DNA of 64,000 nt. It comes from Anomaloglossus baeobatrachus (lineage: Eukaryota; Chordata; Amphibia; Anura; Aromobatidae). Under the pieces are notes generated by a model, which had not been told where the DNA came from, did no database searches, and saw only the letters and a program-made list of their open reading frames with translations. The stretch lies in NCBI RefSeq assembly GCF_048569485.1, contig NC_134358.1, positions 550,494,097-550,558,096 on the forward strand, given 5' to 3'. This document shows, piece by piece, positions 11,023 through 24,502 of the stretch (positions are counted from its first letter, which is position 1; every line of letters begins with the position of its first letter). Made by a program: the position numbers and the translations under genes.

Positions 11023-14000
11023 AGGGGCAGTATTATAGTAGTTATATTCTTGTACATAGGGGCAGTATTATAGTAGTTATATTCTTATACATAGGAGCAG
11101 TATTATAGTAGTTATATTCTTGTACATAGGGGCAGTATTATAGTAGTTATATTCTTATACATAGGAGCAGTATTATAGTAGTTATATTCTTGTACATAGG
11201 AGCAGTATTATAGTAGTTATATTCTTGTACATAGGTGGCAATATTATAGTAGTTTTATTCATTCTTGTACATAGGGGCAGTATTATAGTAGTTATATTCT
11301 TGTACATAGGAGCAGTATTATAGTAGTTATATTCTTGTACATAGGGGGCAGTATTATAGTAGTTATATTCTTGTACATAGGGGGCAGTATTATAGTAGTT
11401 ATATTCTTGTACATAGGGGGCAGTATTATAGTAGTTATATTCTTGTACATAGGAGCAGTATTATAGTAGTTATATTCTTGTACATAGGGGGCAGTATTAT
11501 AGTAGTTTTATTCATTCTTGTACATAGGGGCAGTATTATAGTAGTTATATTCTTGTACATAGGAGCAGTATTATAGTAGTTATATTCTTGTACATAGGGG
11601 GCAGTATTATAGTAGTTATATTCTTGTACATAGGGGGCAGTATTATAGTAGTTATATTCTTGTACATAGGAGCAGTATTATAGTAGTTATATTCTTGTAC
11701 ATAGGGGGCAGTATTATAGTAGTTTTATTCATTCTTGTACATAGGGGCAGTATTATAGTAGTTATATTCTTGTACATAGGAGCAGTATTATAGTAGTTAT
11801 ATTCTTGTACATAGGGGGCAGTATTATAGTAGTTATATTCTTGTACATAGGGGGCAGTATTATAGTAGTTATATTCTTGTACATAGGAGCAGTATTATAG
11901 TAGTTTTATTCATTCTTGTACATAGGGGCACTATTATAGTAGTTATATTCTTGTACATAGGAGGCAGTATTATAGTAGTTATATTCTTGTACATAGGGGC
12001 AGTATTATAGTAGTTATATTCTTGTACATAGGAGCAGTATTATAATAGTTTTATTCATTCTTGTATATAGGGGCAGTATTATAGTAGTTATATTCTTGTA
12101 CATAGGAAGCAGTATTATAGTAGTTATATTCTTGTACATAGAGGGTAGTATTATAGTAGTTATATTCTTGTACATAGGGGACAGTATTATAGTAGTTATA
12201 TTCTTCTACTAGGGGCAGTATTATAGTAGTTATATTCTTGTACATAGGGGCAGTATTATAGTAGTTATATTCTTGTACATAGGGGGCAGTATTATAGTTG
12301 TTATATTCTTGTACATAGGGGGTAGTATTATAGTAGTTATATTCTTCTACATAGGGGCAGTATTATAGTAGTTATATTCTTGTACATAGGGGCAGTAGTA
12401 TAGTAGTTATATTCTTGTACATAGGGGCAGTATTATAGTAGTTATATTCTTGTACATAGGGAGCAGTATTATAGTAGTTATATTCTTGTGCATAGGGGCA
12501 GTATTATAGTAGTTATATTCTTGTACATAGGGGCAGTATTATAGTAGTTATATTCTTGTACATAGGGGCAGTAGTATATTAGCTATATTCTTGTACATAG
12601 GAGCAGTATTATAGTAGCTATATTCTTGTACATAGGAGCAGTATTATAGTAGTTATATTCTTGTACATAGGGGACAGTATTATAGTTGTTATATTCTTGT
12701 ACATAGGGGGTAGTATTATAGTAGTTATATTCTTCTACATAGGGGCAGTATTATAGTAGTTATATTCTTGTACATAGGGGCAGTATTATAGTAGTTATAT
12801 TCTTGTACATAGGGGCAGTATTATAGTAGTTATATTCTTGTACATAGGGAGCAGTATTATAGTAGTTATATTCTTGTGCATAGGGGCAGTATTATAGTAG
12901 TTATATTCTTGTACATAGGGGGCAGTATTATAGTAGTTATATTCTTGTACATAGGAGCAGTATTATAGTAGTTATATTCTTGTACATAGGAGGTAGTATT
13001 ATAGTAGTTATATTCTTGTACATAGGGGGCAGTATTATAGTAGTTATATTCTTGTACATAGGAGCAGTATTATAGTAGTTTTATTCATTCTTGTACATAG
13101 GGGCAGTATTATAGTAGTTATATTCTTGTACATAGGAGGCAGTATTATAGTAGTTATATTCTTGTACATAGAGGGCAGTATTATAGTAGTTATATTCTTG
13201 TACATAGGGGACAGTATTATAGTTGTTATATTCTTGTACATAGGGGGTAGAATTATAGTAGTTATATTCTTCTACATAGGGGCAGTATTGTAGTAGTTAT
13301 ATTCTTGTACATAGGGGCAGTATTATAGTAGTTATATTCTTGTACATAGGGGACAGTATTATAGTTGTTATATTCTTGTACATAGGGGGTAGTATTATAG
13401 TAGTTATATTCTTCTACATAGGGGCAGTATTATAGTAGTTATATTCTTGTACATAGGGGCAGTATTATAGTAGTTATATTCTTGTACATAGGGGCAGTAT
13501 TATAGTACTTATATTCTTGTACATAGGGAGCAGTATTATAGTAGTTATATTCTTGTGCATAGGGGCAGTATTATAGTAGTTATATTCTTGTACATAGGGG
13601 GCAGTATTATAGTAGTTATATTCTTATACATAGGGGCAGTATTATAGCAGTTATATTCTTGTACATAGGGGCAGTATTATAGTAGTTATATTCTTGTACA
13701 TAGGAACAGTATTATAGTAGTTATATTCGTGTACATAGGGGGCAGTATTATAGTAGTTATATTCTTGTACATAGGGCCAGTATTATAGTAGTTATATTCT
13801 TGTACATAGGGAGCAGTATTATAGTAGTTATATTCTTGTACATAGGGGCAGTATTATAGTAGCTATATTCTTGTACATAGGAGCAGTATTATAGTAGCTA
13901 TATTCTTGTACATAGGAGCAGTATTATAGTAGTTATATTCTTGTACATAGGGGACAGTATTATAGTTGTTATATTCTTGTACATAGGGGGTAGTATTATA

Positions 14001-17000
14001 GTAGTTATATTCTTCTATATAGGGGCAGTATTATAGTAGTTATATTCTTGTACATAGGGGCAGTATTATAGTGGTTATATTCTTGTACATAGGGAGCAGT
14101 ATTATAGTAGTTATATTCTTGTACATAGGAGCAGTATTATAGTAGTTATATTCTTGTACATAGGGGGCAGTATTATAGTAGTTTTATTCATTCTTGTACA
14201 TAGGGGCAGTATTATAGTAGTTATATTCTTGTACATAGGAGCAGTATTATAGTAGTTATATTCTTGTACATAGGGGGCAGTATTATAGTAGTTATATTCT
14301 TGTACATAGGGGGCAGTATTATAGTAGTTATATTCTTGTACATAGGAGCAGTATTATAGTAGTTTTATTCATTCTTGTACATAGGGGCACTATTATAGTA
14401 GTTATATTCTTGTACATAGGAGGCAGTATTATAGTAGTTATATTCTTGTACATAGGGGCAGTATTATAGTAGTTATATTCTTGTACATAGGAGCAGTATT
14501 ATAATAGTTTTATTCATTCTTGTATATAGGGGCAGTATTATAGTAGTTATATTCTTGTACATAGGAAGCAGTATTATAGTAGTTATATTCTTGTACATAG
14601 AGGGTAGTATTATAGTAGTTATATTCTTGTACATAGGGGACAGTATTATAGTAGTTATATTCATCTACTAGGGGCAGTATTATAGTAGTTATATTCTTGT
14701 ACATAGGGGCAGTATTATAGTAGTTATATTCTTGTACATAGGGGGCAGTATTATAGTTGTTATATTCTTGTACATAGGGGGTAGTATTATAGTAGTTATA
14801 TTCTTCTACATAGGGGCAGTATTATAGTAGTTATATTCTTGTACATAGGGGCAGTAGTATAGTAGTTATATTCTTGTACATAGGGGCAGTATTATAGTAG
14901 TTATATTCTTGTACATAGGGAGCAGTATTATAGTAGTTATATTCTTGTGCATAGGGGCAGTATTATAGTAGTTATATTCTTGTACATAGGGGCAGTATTA
15001 TAGTAGTTATATTCTTGTACATAGGGGCAGTAGTATATTAGCTATATTCTTGTACATAGGAGCAGTATTATAGTAGCTATATTCTTGTACATAGGAGCAG
15101 TATTATAGTAGTTATATTCTTGTACATAGGGGACAGTATTATAGTTGTTATATTCTTGTACATAGGGGGTAGTATTATAGTAGTTATATTCTTCTACATA
15201 GGGGCAGTATTATAGTAGTTATATTCTTGTACATAGGGGCAGTATTATAGTAGTTATATTCTTGTACATAGGGGCAGTATTATAGTAGTTATATTCTTGT
15301 ACATAGGGAGCAGTATTATAGTAGTTATATTCTTGTGCATAGGGGCAGTATTATAGTAGTTATATTCTTGTACATAGGGGGCAGTATTATAGTAGTTATA
15401 TTCTTGTACATAGGAGCAGTATTATAGTAGTTATATTCTTGTACATAGGAGGTAGTATTATAGTAGTTATATTCTTGTACGTAGGGGGCAGTATTATAGT
15501 AATTATATTCTTGTACATAGGGGCAGTATTATAGTAGTTATAGTCTTGTACATAGCGGCAGTATTATAGTAGTTATATTCTTGTACATAGGGGCAGTATT
15601 ATAGTAATTATATTCTTGGACATAGGGGCAGTATTATACTAGTTATATTCTTGTACATAGGGGCAGTATTATAGTAGTTATATTCTTGTACATAGGAGCA
15701 GTATTATAGTAGTTTTATTCATTCTTGTACATAGGGGCAGTATTATAGTAGTTATATTCTTGTACATAGGAGGCAGTATTATAGTAGTTATATTCTTGTA
15801 CATAGAGGGCAGTATTATAGTAGTTATATTCTTGTACATAGGGGACAGTATTATAGTTGTTATATTCTTGTACATAGGGGGTAGAATTATAGTAGTTATA
15901 TTCTTCTACATAGGGGCAGTATTGTAGTAGTTATATTCTTGTACATAGGGGCAGTATTATAGTAGTTATATTCTTGTACATAGGGGACAGTATTATAGTT
16001 GTTATATTCTTGTACATAGGGGGTAGTATTATAGTAGTTATATTCTTCTACATAGGGGCAGTATTATAGTAGTTATATTCTTGTACATAGGGGCAGTATT
16101 ATAGTAGTTATATTCTTGTACATAGGGGCAGTATTATAGTACTTATATTCTTGTACATAGGGAGCAGTATTATAGTAGTTATATTCTTGTGCATAGGGGC
16201 AGTATTATAGTAGTTATATTCTTGTACATAGGGGGCAGTATTATAGTAGTTATATTCTTATACATAGGGGCAGTATTATAGCAGTTATATTCTTGTACAT
16301 AGGGGCAGTATTATAGTAGTTATATTCTTGTACATAGGAACAGTATTATAGTAGTTATATTCGTGTACATAGGGGGCAGTATTATAGTAGTTATATTCTT
16401 GTACATAGGGCCAGTATTATAGTAGTTATATTCTTGTACATAGGGAGCAGTATTATAGTAGTTATATTCTTGTACATAGGGGCAGTATTATAGTAGCTAT
16501 ATTCTTGTACATAGGAGCAGTATTATAGTAGCTATATTCTTGTACATAGGAGCAGTATTATAGTAGTTATATTCTTGTACATAGGGGACAGTATTATAGT
16601 TGTTATATTCTTGTACATAGGGGGTAGTATTATAGTAGTTATATTCTTCTATATAGGGGCAGTATTATAGTAGTTATATTCTTGTACATAGGGGCAGTAT
16701 TATAGTGGTTATATTCTTGTACATAGGGAGCAGTATTATAGTAGTTATATTCTTGTGCATAGGGGCAGTATTATAGTAGTTATATTCTTGTACATAGGGG
16801 GCAGTATTATAGTAGTTATATTCTTATACATAGGGGCAGTATTATAGCAGTTATATTCTTGTACATAGGGGCAGTATTATAGTAGTTATATTCTTGTACA
16901 TAGGAGCAATATTATAGTAGTTATATTCTTGTACATAGGGGGCAGTATTATAGTAGTTATATTCTTGTACATAGGGGCAGTATTATAGTAGTTATATTCT

Positions 17001-17213
17001 TGTACATAGGGGCAGTATTATAGTAGTTATATTCTTGTACATAGGGAGCAGTATTATAGTAGTTATATTCTTGTACATAAGGGCAGTAGTATAGTAGTTA
17101 TATTCTTGTACATAGGGGGCAGTATTATAGTAGTTATATTCTTGTACATAGGGGCAGTATTATAGTAGTTATATTCTTGTACATAGGGGCAGTATTATAG
17201 TTATTATAGTTAT
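11023..17213 (+). repeat. 36-bp satellite array, about 170 copies
   Basis: Tandem units of 35-37 bp built from CAGTATTATAGTAGTTATAT plus TCTTGTACATAGGGG. Length varies through the G run. Variant units (TTATTCATTCTTG, CTTCTACATAG, TTGTGCATAG, TTATTCGTGTAC) recur in fixed order, revealing a higher-order duplication: about 11.66-14.12 kb repeats at 14.12-16.75 kb, offset 2459 bp, rising to 2634 bp after a 175-bp difference near 15.5 kb. Confidence 0.95.
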
Positions 17214-17877
17214 ATTTCTGCAAAGCTCAGCAAGTAATAAGGAGCTATATGCAGGCAGTGGCCACGTCTTAGGCGCAGGGATGCTACAGGGGGAGGCAGG
17301 GGACGTGTTGCTGCAGGCCGGGCTGTCTGGACAGGAATGTGTGTGACAGAGAAAATGATTTTTAGCTGGAGGGAGAGTTGATCTTCCATCTTCGCCCCCC
17401 TCAGTCCTCCCCTCGCTGTCACTTAAAAGAATGATGATCTTCTTAAAGACATTCTTAAGATGCAGCAAGTTCAACTACAGAAGATGTGGCGCTGAACAAC
17501 ATCTTAACCGCTCATGACAACATTTGAGGACAGCTTGAAATCAAGGAGATGCTGAGACCTAGTGCTACAAATGAGTAAAATCAAAGGCAAGTTGCATTAG
17601 CTGCTAGTGGCCGATACAACATAGCCGAAATTTTCATGTAGTCTAAGGCGCGGTGCACGTGGGGCCTTTTTTTGCAGTTTTTGGAGCAGAAAGTGAGCAG
17701 AATCTCCAAGTTTTAGGCCAGGTGCACACGTGGCGTTAGAGTAGTTTTGACTGTTTGAGGTAGTTTTGGAGACATTTGACCAGGTTTACTTTCAGTTTCT
17801 GTTCCAAAATGTCCTAAAACTAATGCCCTTAATGCAGCTGACCCAGAGCAAAGAGGGATTCTGCAGGTATGTGGGAG
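17214..17877. other. No gene recognised
   Basis: Mixed-composition sequence after the satellite. The short open frames have no recognisable domain or codon signal. It may include old repeat debris (AGGTGCACACGTGGCG near 17717). Confidence 0.5.
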
Positions 17878-19460
17878 AACCATGACGAGGCGGTCCTCGT
17901 GGGCAAGGTCTGTGTTTCTCGCTCCCTGGCACGCTACATGAAAGAAGGGGTCTTGGCTTGGTGTGTGGACTTTGTAGGCCACATGATGTTGATGGCTTTG
18001 GCTGACCAGGACCAGACGTTAACCAGTTTATCGAGAGAGACCACCAGTTTACTTAACAGTTTGATCACAACTACTGTGTAAATTAGAAGGCGGGCACGTG
18101 TCTTCTCGAAAGCATCTCGAGACACAATCTCTTCTTCTTGACTTGTTCTAGTCTCCGCTAGTTGCACTTGTTTCACCACAACCCAGCCTAGCTCCACAGC
18201 ACAGTCCATGAAAGTTAGATTTTCCTTCCGTCGTTCCTTGTCTTCTCCTTCTTTTAGGCCTTGTGCGCACTAGACGGATTTTACCGTGGATTACCCGCAA
18301 ATTTGCTGCATGTTTCGCTGCAGAAAATCTTCATACCATCTCTGCAGTGATTCACCAGCAAATCCTATGGGAAAAAAAAATGCTGTGCGTACTATGCGGA
18401 TTTTGACAGCTGCGTGTTTTGCTGCGGGAAACAATTGCATGTCACTTCTTTTCCGCACATCGCTGTGGCATTTCACTCCATTGACTGTAATGTAATCGTG
18501 AAATCCTGCAGGGAATAACGCAGGCAGCAAATTCTGTGCGGTTCATTGCGTTTTCTTGCGTTATTACCTGCGGTATTTCGCGGTTTTGGGACATAATGTT
18601 CATCGCTGCCTGCGGTTTTGCAGGGAAGTGATGTCATTATGTCAGGAAGAGGAAGCGGAGCAGAGAGTAAACACACACATCACAGACACACACATAGAAC
18701 ACACACAGATCACACACAGAAATATAGAGCACACAGATCACACTCACACACAGACACAGACATATAGAATACACATAGAAATCAAACGTACATTTTACAA
18801 ATAAAAAAACAAAAAAAAAACGTGGGCTTCGCTGTATTTTTACCGTCTACCGAGGTAAACACACAGCAGTGACCCGGTATTCTCAGGCTGGGGAGAGCGG
18901 TGGCCAGGGTTAATGCCCCCCCACCCCCATCCAGCAGCCGAGAATATCAGCCCGCAGCTGCCCCGGGACTGTCGCATGCATTATGCGATAGTCCCGGAGT
19001 GTCCCCGACTCTTCCAGATTGCCATGATGCGGTGGCAATCAGGGTAATAATAATGAGTTAATGGCAGCGGATCGCCGCCACTAAGTCCAGGCTTAATCAT
19101 GGCAGCGTCTATGAGACAGCTTTCAGGATTAACCCGTAAGTAAAGTGAATAAACACACACACACCGAAAAATCCTTTATTTTAAATAAAACACAAAAAAG
19201 GCCCTCTTTCACCCCTCCCAACACACAGCTCCGGCGTAATCCACACAGGTCCAACGATGCTTGCAGACTGCTGCAGCCGCGTCTGACACACCGTACTGAA
19301 TGCAGCCTCGCAACGAGACTGCAGGGGTAATCACAGGTCATTTCTCACGGTCGGTAATGTGAACACATTACCGCTCGTGAGAACTGCAGTGTGTCCTCAC
19401 AGGGACTCTATCTATTGATTGGTCTGTCCTCTATCTATTGATTATCTATCCCTCTATCTA

Positions 19461-21050
19461 CAGTGCGTAGTATTCAACCCCCTGCAGATTTAGCAGGTTT
19501 ACACATTCGGAATAAACTTGGCATTGTGACATTTGGACTGTAGATCAGCCTGGAAGTGTGAAATGCACTGCAGCAAAAAAGAATGTTATTTCTTTTTTTA
19601 TTTATTTTTTTTAAATTGTGAAAAGTTTATTCAGAGGGTCATTTATTATTCAACCCCTCAAACCACAAGAATTCTGTTTGGTTCCCCTAAAGTATTAAGA
19701 AGTATTTCAGGCACAAAGAACAATGAGCTTCACATGTTTGGATTAATTATCTCTTTTTCCAGCCTTTTCTGACTAATTAAGACCCTCCCCAAACTTGTGA
19801 ACAGCACTCATACTTGGTCAACATGGGAAAGACAAAGGAGCATTCCAAGGCCATCAGAGACAAGATCGTGGAGGGTCACAAGGCTGGCAAGGGGTACAAA
19901 ACCCTTTCCAAGGAGTTGGGCCTACCTGTCTTCACTGTTGGGAGCATCATCCGGAAGTGGAAGGCTTATAGAACTACTGTTAGCCTTCCACGGCCTGGAC
20001 AGCCTTTGAAAGTTTCCACCCGTGCCGAGGCCAGGCTTGTCCGAAGAGTCAAGGCTAACCCAAGGACAACAAGGAAGGAGCTCCGGGAAGATCTCATGGC
20101 AGTGGGGACATTGGTTTCAGTCAATACCATAAGTAACGTACTCCACCGCAATGGTCTCCGTTCCAGACGAGCCCGTAAGGTACCTTTACTTTCAAAGCGT
20201 CATTTCAAGGCTCGTCTACAGTTTGCTCATGATCACTTGGAGGACTCTGAGACAGACTGGTTCAAGGTTCTCTGGTCTGATGAGACCAAGATCGAGATCT
20301 TTGGTGCCAACCACACACGTGACGTTTGGAGACTGGATGGCACTGCATACGACCCCAAGAATATTATCCCTACAGTCAAGCATGGTGGTGGCAGCATCAT
20401 GCTGTGGGGCTGTTTCTCAGCCAAGGGGCCTGGCCATCTGGTCCGCATCCATGAGAAGATGGATAGCACGGCCTACCTGGAGATTTTGTCCAAGAACCTG
20501 CGCTCCTCCATCAAGGATCTTAAGATGGGTCGTCATTTCATCTTCCAACAAGACAACGACCCAAAGCACACAGCCAAGAAAACCAAGGCCTAGTTCAAGA
20601 GGGAAAAAATCAAGGTGTTGCAGTGGCCTAGTCAGTCTCCTGACCTTAACCCAATTGAAAACTTGTGGAAGGAGCTCAAGATTAAAGTCCACATGAGTCA
20701 CCCAAAGAACCTAGATAACTTGGAGAAGATCTGCATGGAGGAGTGGGCCAAGATAACTCCAGAGACCTGTGCCGGCCTGATCAGGTCTTCTAAAAGACGA
20801 TTATTAGCTGTAATTGCAAACAAGGGTTATTCCACAAAATATTAAACCTAGGGGTTGAATAATAATTGACCCACACTTTTATGTTGAAAATTTATTAAAA
20901 TTTAACTGAGCAACATAACTTGTTGGTTTGTAAGATTTATGCATCTGTTAATAAATCCTGCTCTTGTTTGAAGTTTGCAGGCTCTAACTTATTTGTATCT
21001 TATCAAACCTGCTAAATCTGCAGGGGGTTGAAGACTACTTGTAGGCACTG
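19461..21050 (+). mobile_element. Tc1-D: nearly intact Tc1 transposon
   Basis: Length is 1590 bp, typical for the family. Ends are CAGTGCGTAGTATTCAACC and a matching CAGTGC...GTCTTCAACC complement at 21050, with subterminal CCCTGCAGATTTAGCAGG also inverted on the right. TA flanks both sides, and the target was a (TATC)n microsatellite. It contains one long transposase frame. Confidence 0.95.
19814..20845 (+). pseudogene. Tc1-D transposase, one in-frame stop
   Basis: A DDE transposase of the Tc1 group that cuts and pastes its own element in the nucleus. The frame runs 343 codons, close to the normal 340, from MVNMGKTKEHSKAIRDKIVE to NKGYSTKY; the usual start is probably the second Met at 19823. 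N-terminal paired-type DNA-binding region to about residue 120 with the GRPR-like PRPGQP, then catalytic motifs [24 protein letters not shown] and [11 protein letters not shown] (DD34E). A single TAG at 20591-20593 replaces what is normally Trp before FKREKIKVL; otherwise the frame is unbroken. It lies between the second Asp and the Glu, so the copy is probably inactive, and very young. Confidence 0.93.
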
Positions 21051-21094
<44 letters not shown>

Positions 21095-21162
21095 CCTCTA
21101 TCTCTATCTATCTATCTATCCATTATCTATCTATCTATCTATCTATCCATTATCTATCCCTC

Positions 21163-21193
<31 letters not shown>

Positions 21194-21355
21194 CTATCCC
21201 TCTATCTATCTATCCCTCTATCTATCTATCTATATATCTATCTATCTATCTATCTATCCCTCTATCTATCCCTCTATCTATCTATCTATCTATCTATCTA
21301 TTTATCTATCTATCCCTCTAGCTATCTATCTATTTATTTATCTATCTATCTATAT
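21051..21355 (+). repeat. (TATC)n microsatellite
   Basis: About 300 bp of TATC/CCTC/CATT-interrupted tetranucleotides. A related tract sits left of Tc1-D (19405-19460), showing that the transposon inserted inside the microsatellite. Confidence 0.95.
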
Positions 21356-22214
21356 CAGAAGGAAATTACTTTTTTTTTTCTTCAATGTGCTTTCTTGCAT
21401 TGAATGCATTAAAACACATGTATCAGCCTGCGGAAAACCGCACCAAAACCGCACCAAAACTGCACCAAAACTGCACCAAAACGCAACAAAACGCATGCGG
21501 ATTTCGGTGCAGTTTTTTGCGGGTTTTTTTCCGCGGGTGCGGAAATCCTTCAAACACTGCGGAATTTTCTTAAGAAAATTCTATTTTCTAGTGCGCACAG
21601 GGCCTTAAAGGGATAATTTACCAATATGGTCAAACCTATCTTGTAGCTTTCTGCCGCTTAGGGAACTTCCTCTCAGGGCACTCACTTCATCTCACGTTAG
21701 GTTCCATCCAGGCATGTTACCTTTAAGAGTTATAAACTCTGGACCGTCCTGCTAGGCGTCTCGTCCCAAGACCCCTCTCACTCTGTCACTTAGTCAGTGC
21801 TCTGACCCAACTCGAATAGATCAATCTATAGATCAGTCATTCTCTCTCTATATTCCGGATCTCACTATCCACGTCCTTGGTCTCCACTCACACTAAGGAC
21901 TTCCATGTCATGCAACTTGCCACTAGCCATACCTTAGGTCTGCTTCTGTCAAATGCTAGGCCCTATCTGACATTCCAACAGGAAACTGTTACTGTCCCTG
22001 CCCTCTAGCGTCTCCCATTATGGGCTAGTCCCTAACATTAACTGTTTATTGCCCTTCTGTTGGAAACATACCATCTATCACTAACTACATTGGTTACAAT
22101 TAATACTATACATAACCATACCAATAATGTATGACATAATGCACATTACACATTATAACAATACAATTGGTGTCTTCAAGGGGGGGAAATCAACAACATG
22201 TTCACCACCTTTCA

Positions 22215-23308
22215 TTTCCCCTCCTTTAATGATGGTCATCCTTTACCGTCAGAAGAATCTTCAAGATACCAATACATTACACTTTAGACTACATAACATT
22301 TCAATTAACATAATGTTTTTGTCTGTTCCTTTACGGAATAACACCAACCCGGTTGTACTTGATTAACATCTGGAACCACAATGTCCAGGTGCATTTTTGT
22401 CCTTTAACCCGGCACCAGTTCCGCTGTTAGATTTGACCCATTTGACCAAGATCCTTCATGACAATTCAACCAAGATCCTTTAAGTAAATAAATCACAGTT
22501 CATCCCTGTAAGGGTAGCTCGTCACGTTGAGGGCAAAGGCCATATCTCATCCATCAGTCCATAAAATGGAGGCACACTGCTTTATTCTCCCATCATTGCG
22601 TAGGACGGGGACACAGTCCTGTACACACTTTCCTGTTTACACAACAGGCTCACAGTCCCTTAGGGGCAATGTCCATTTTTAGTAATTTTCAGCCATCTGT
22701 GGCTACATCATGAGTTGTACCGGACCCTGATTTGTGGCCCTCTGTGAACTTAAGAACTCTTCAGGTGGTGCAACGGGCACAACACAGCCTTTCTAGCATT
22801 CAACTCTGTTTCTTCATGATTTCTCTACTTTCTCTGGATGTGGGGACTTCCTTTCCATAACTTCACCTCCTTGCTCCTGCTCAGGACACAGTCCTGCCTC
22901 AGATGCTTTGTGCATATGGATGCTGGCGGATGCCCCTGGCATGATCTGGATCACAACTGACCTGTGCCACATTTTGGGCACTCTCAAGTGCTTCTTCAAC
23001 AAAACCCACGCGGACCCTCCAGGCTGACAGATTCCCACAGCTCTTTCCCAGTGTCACTTCTCCCTCTGGAAGCATTCAGCCAAGGTCGCATCACATTGGC
23101 TGTGACCCACCCGCGAGGGCCATCCATTTTCAGAAATGTCTCCGATATGTGTGCTGTGATATTATGCATCCTCCAAGGCAGGTGCTCAGTCACCACTATG
23201 CTCTTCTACACATAGATATGATGACCGGTCAAAAACTCCATAATGAAGTCATGCTTCCGCTGTAGGTCATAACTGAGGACTTCTCCATGGCAAGTAAGAC
23301 CTTGATAA
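22215..23308. other. Internal sequence of the old LTR-like element; no gene recognised
   Basis: No long frame and no recognisable protein motif on either strand. It lies between the two LTR-like copies. Confidence 0.4.
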
Positions 23309-24502
23309 TGTGACGCCCTGGACTAGCCAGGGGGTCACAGATAGGCCCCTGCACAACACCTACCCCCCCAAAAAGGTTCCACCAGACACCAAAAACCCTA
23401 AGTCACCCCCATCTGTTCCAGATGTCCACACCCGGGGGCGGGGTCAGGCGGTTGGCCATGCCCACCGAGGAGGATTGATGGGCAGGGGCGGGGAAAAACA
23501 GACAGTAGAGAGGAGTTGAGAAGTGACAGTTGAAGGGAGAGGAGTATTGGAGGTGGAAGTGAGAGCAGAAAGCAGAAGTCTGTCAGGGCCTAGGTTGAAG
23601 CCTAGGGACCCTGTGGCCAGGAGACAGACGGTGGTGGCCGTCTGCAGGAGGCCGGGAGTAGAACCGGCGGAACCATCAAGGCACCAGGGCAGGGTCGTAG
23701 CCCGCCGGTACCGAATCGGGGAGTCAAACCGGAGCACCAGGAAAGGGTACTCAGACCCCGTACAAGGCCCAGAAGCAACTGGACCAAGTCAAATTCACTG
23801 ATTGCGGTCTGGACTTTAGGTCCATCCCCACCCCAAGTCCCGAGAGAAGGCAACAGCCCACTGAGGGGGATAGGAAGCCACCGCCCAGGCACCAAGATCC
23901 CACGGGCCAGCGCCTGCGGGCAGGAGCGCTCCTCCAGCATCTGCAAGTCGGGGAGCGGACTACCGGTGTTCAGGCATAAGTAGTCACACAGTCTACGGAG
24001 GTGCAGGGAAAAGACGACACAATCAACCCGAGTAGGGAAAACCACGCAGCCGGCTGCGGGCACCGACCACCATCCCGTTTTTGGTTTACCAGTGACTCAA
24101 GTGTGTTTCCTCTGAGTACACCGGTGCCCTCAGGCACAGCGCTGCGCTACGCCGCCCTGCCCTGCACCCCTCTGGCAGACTCTGCACCCTGCACCCCAAA
24201 CGGGCACCGGGACCAACCGCCCCTACCCATGGACATGTTAACACAAAGCTGCGCCACAACACCGCTCCCGGGAGCCCCCACCATCACCACAGCAGAGGTG
24301 GTGCCAATAATCACCACGACCCGTGGGTGGCGTCACGAACAATCTCCATCGCGGCCCCGGCCGCGCACCCACCCGGTCACCAAAACAACCACCCCTTTGC
24401 AGAGCGACGTGACCCCCGGTCCGGAGGCGCTCGAGCCACCGACACACAGCTGAGCCCGGATCCGAGCGGCTCGGCAGCAGCAGCTGAGCGCGGGGCGGTA
24501 CA
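23309..24502 (+). repeat. Solo LTR with 4-bp target duplication
   Basis: Starts TGTGACGCCCTGG and ends GGGCGGTACA, with ATAA on both sides (23305-23308 and 24503-24506). It is a relative of the 3' LTR at 2632-3780. No internal coding part is present, so this is a solo LTR left by recombination between two LTRs. It sits inside the older LTR-like element. Confidence 0.8.

Larger units (their letters stand above)
18258..21606. mobile_element. TTA-flanked terminal-inverted-repeat transposon hosting a Tc1
   Basis: The ends are GGCCTTGTGCGCACTAGA on the left and TCTAGTGCGCACAGGGCC on the right, each bordered by TTA, fitting a PIF/Harbinger-type 3-bp target duplication. The interior has a CA-rich microsatellite (18667-18770), a GC-rich block (18830-19110), a (TATC)n tract and the nested Tc1-D. 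Removing Tc1-D leaves about 1.76 kb. No transposase of its own was seen, so it is probably non-autonomous. Confidence 0.65.
17878..22214. repeat. Left copy of an old LTR-like repeat, split by a DNA transposon
   Basis: The pieces 17878-18257 and 21607-22190 together align, with much divergence, to 25278-26235. Shared segments include TTGGTGTGTGGAC / TGGGTGTGTGGAC, TTAAAGGGATAATTTACCA, CCTTGGTCTCCACTCACACT and AACAATACAATTGGTGTCTT / AACAATATCGGTGTCTT. The 3.35-kb gap is a younger DNA transposon. The pair flanks about 3 kb, as LTRs would; the element is old and much broken, and the orientation is not settled. Confidence 0.5.

Noticed and set aside
11023-17213. 36-bp repeats considered as a CRISPR array
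   Set aside because: Units are contiguous with no unique spacers, and the DNA is vertebrate.
20151-20696. 181-codon frame overlapping the Tc1-D transposase
   Set aside because: Out-of-frame shadow of the transposase; no motif.
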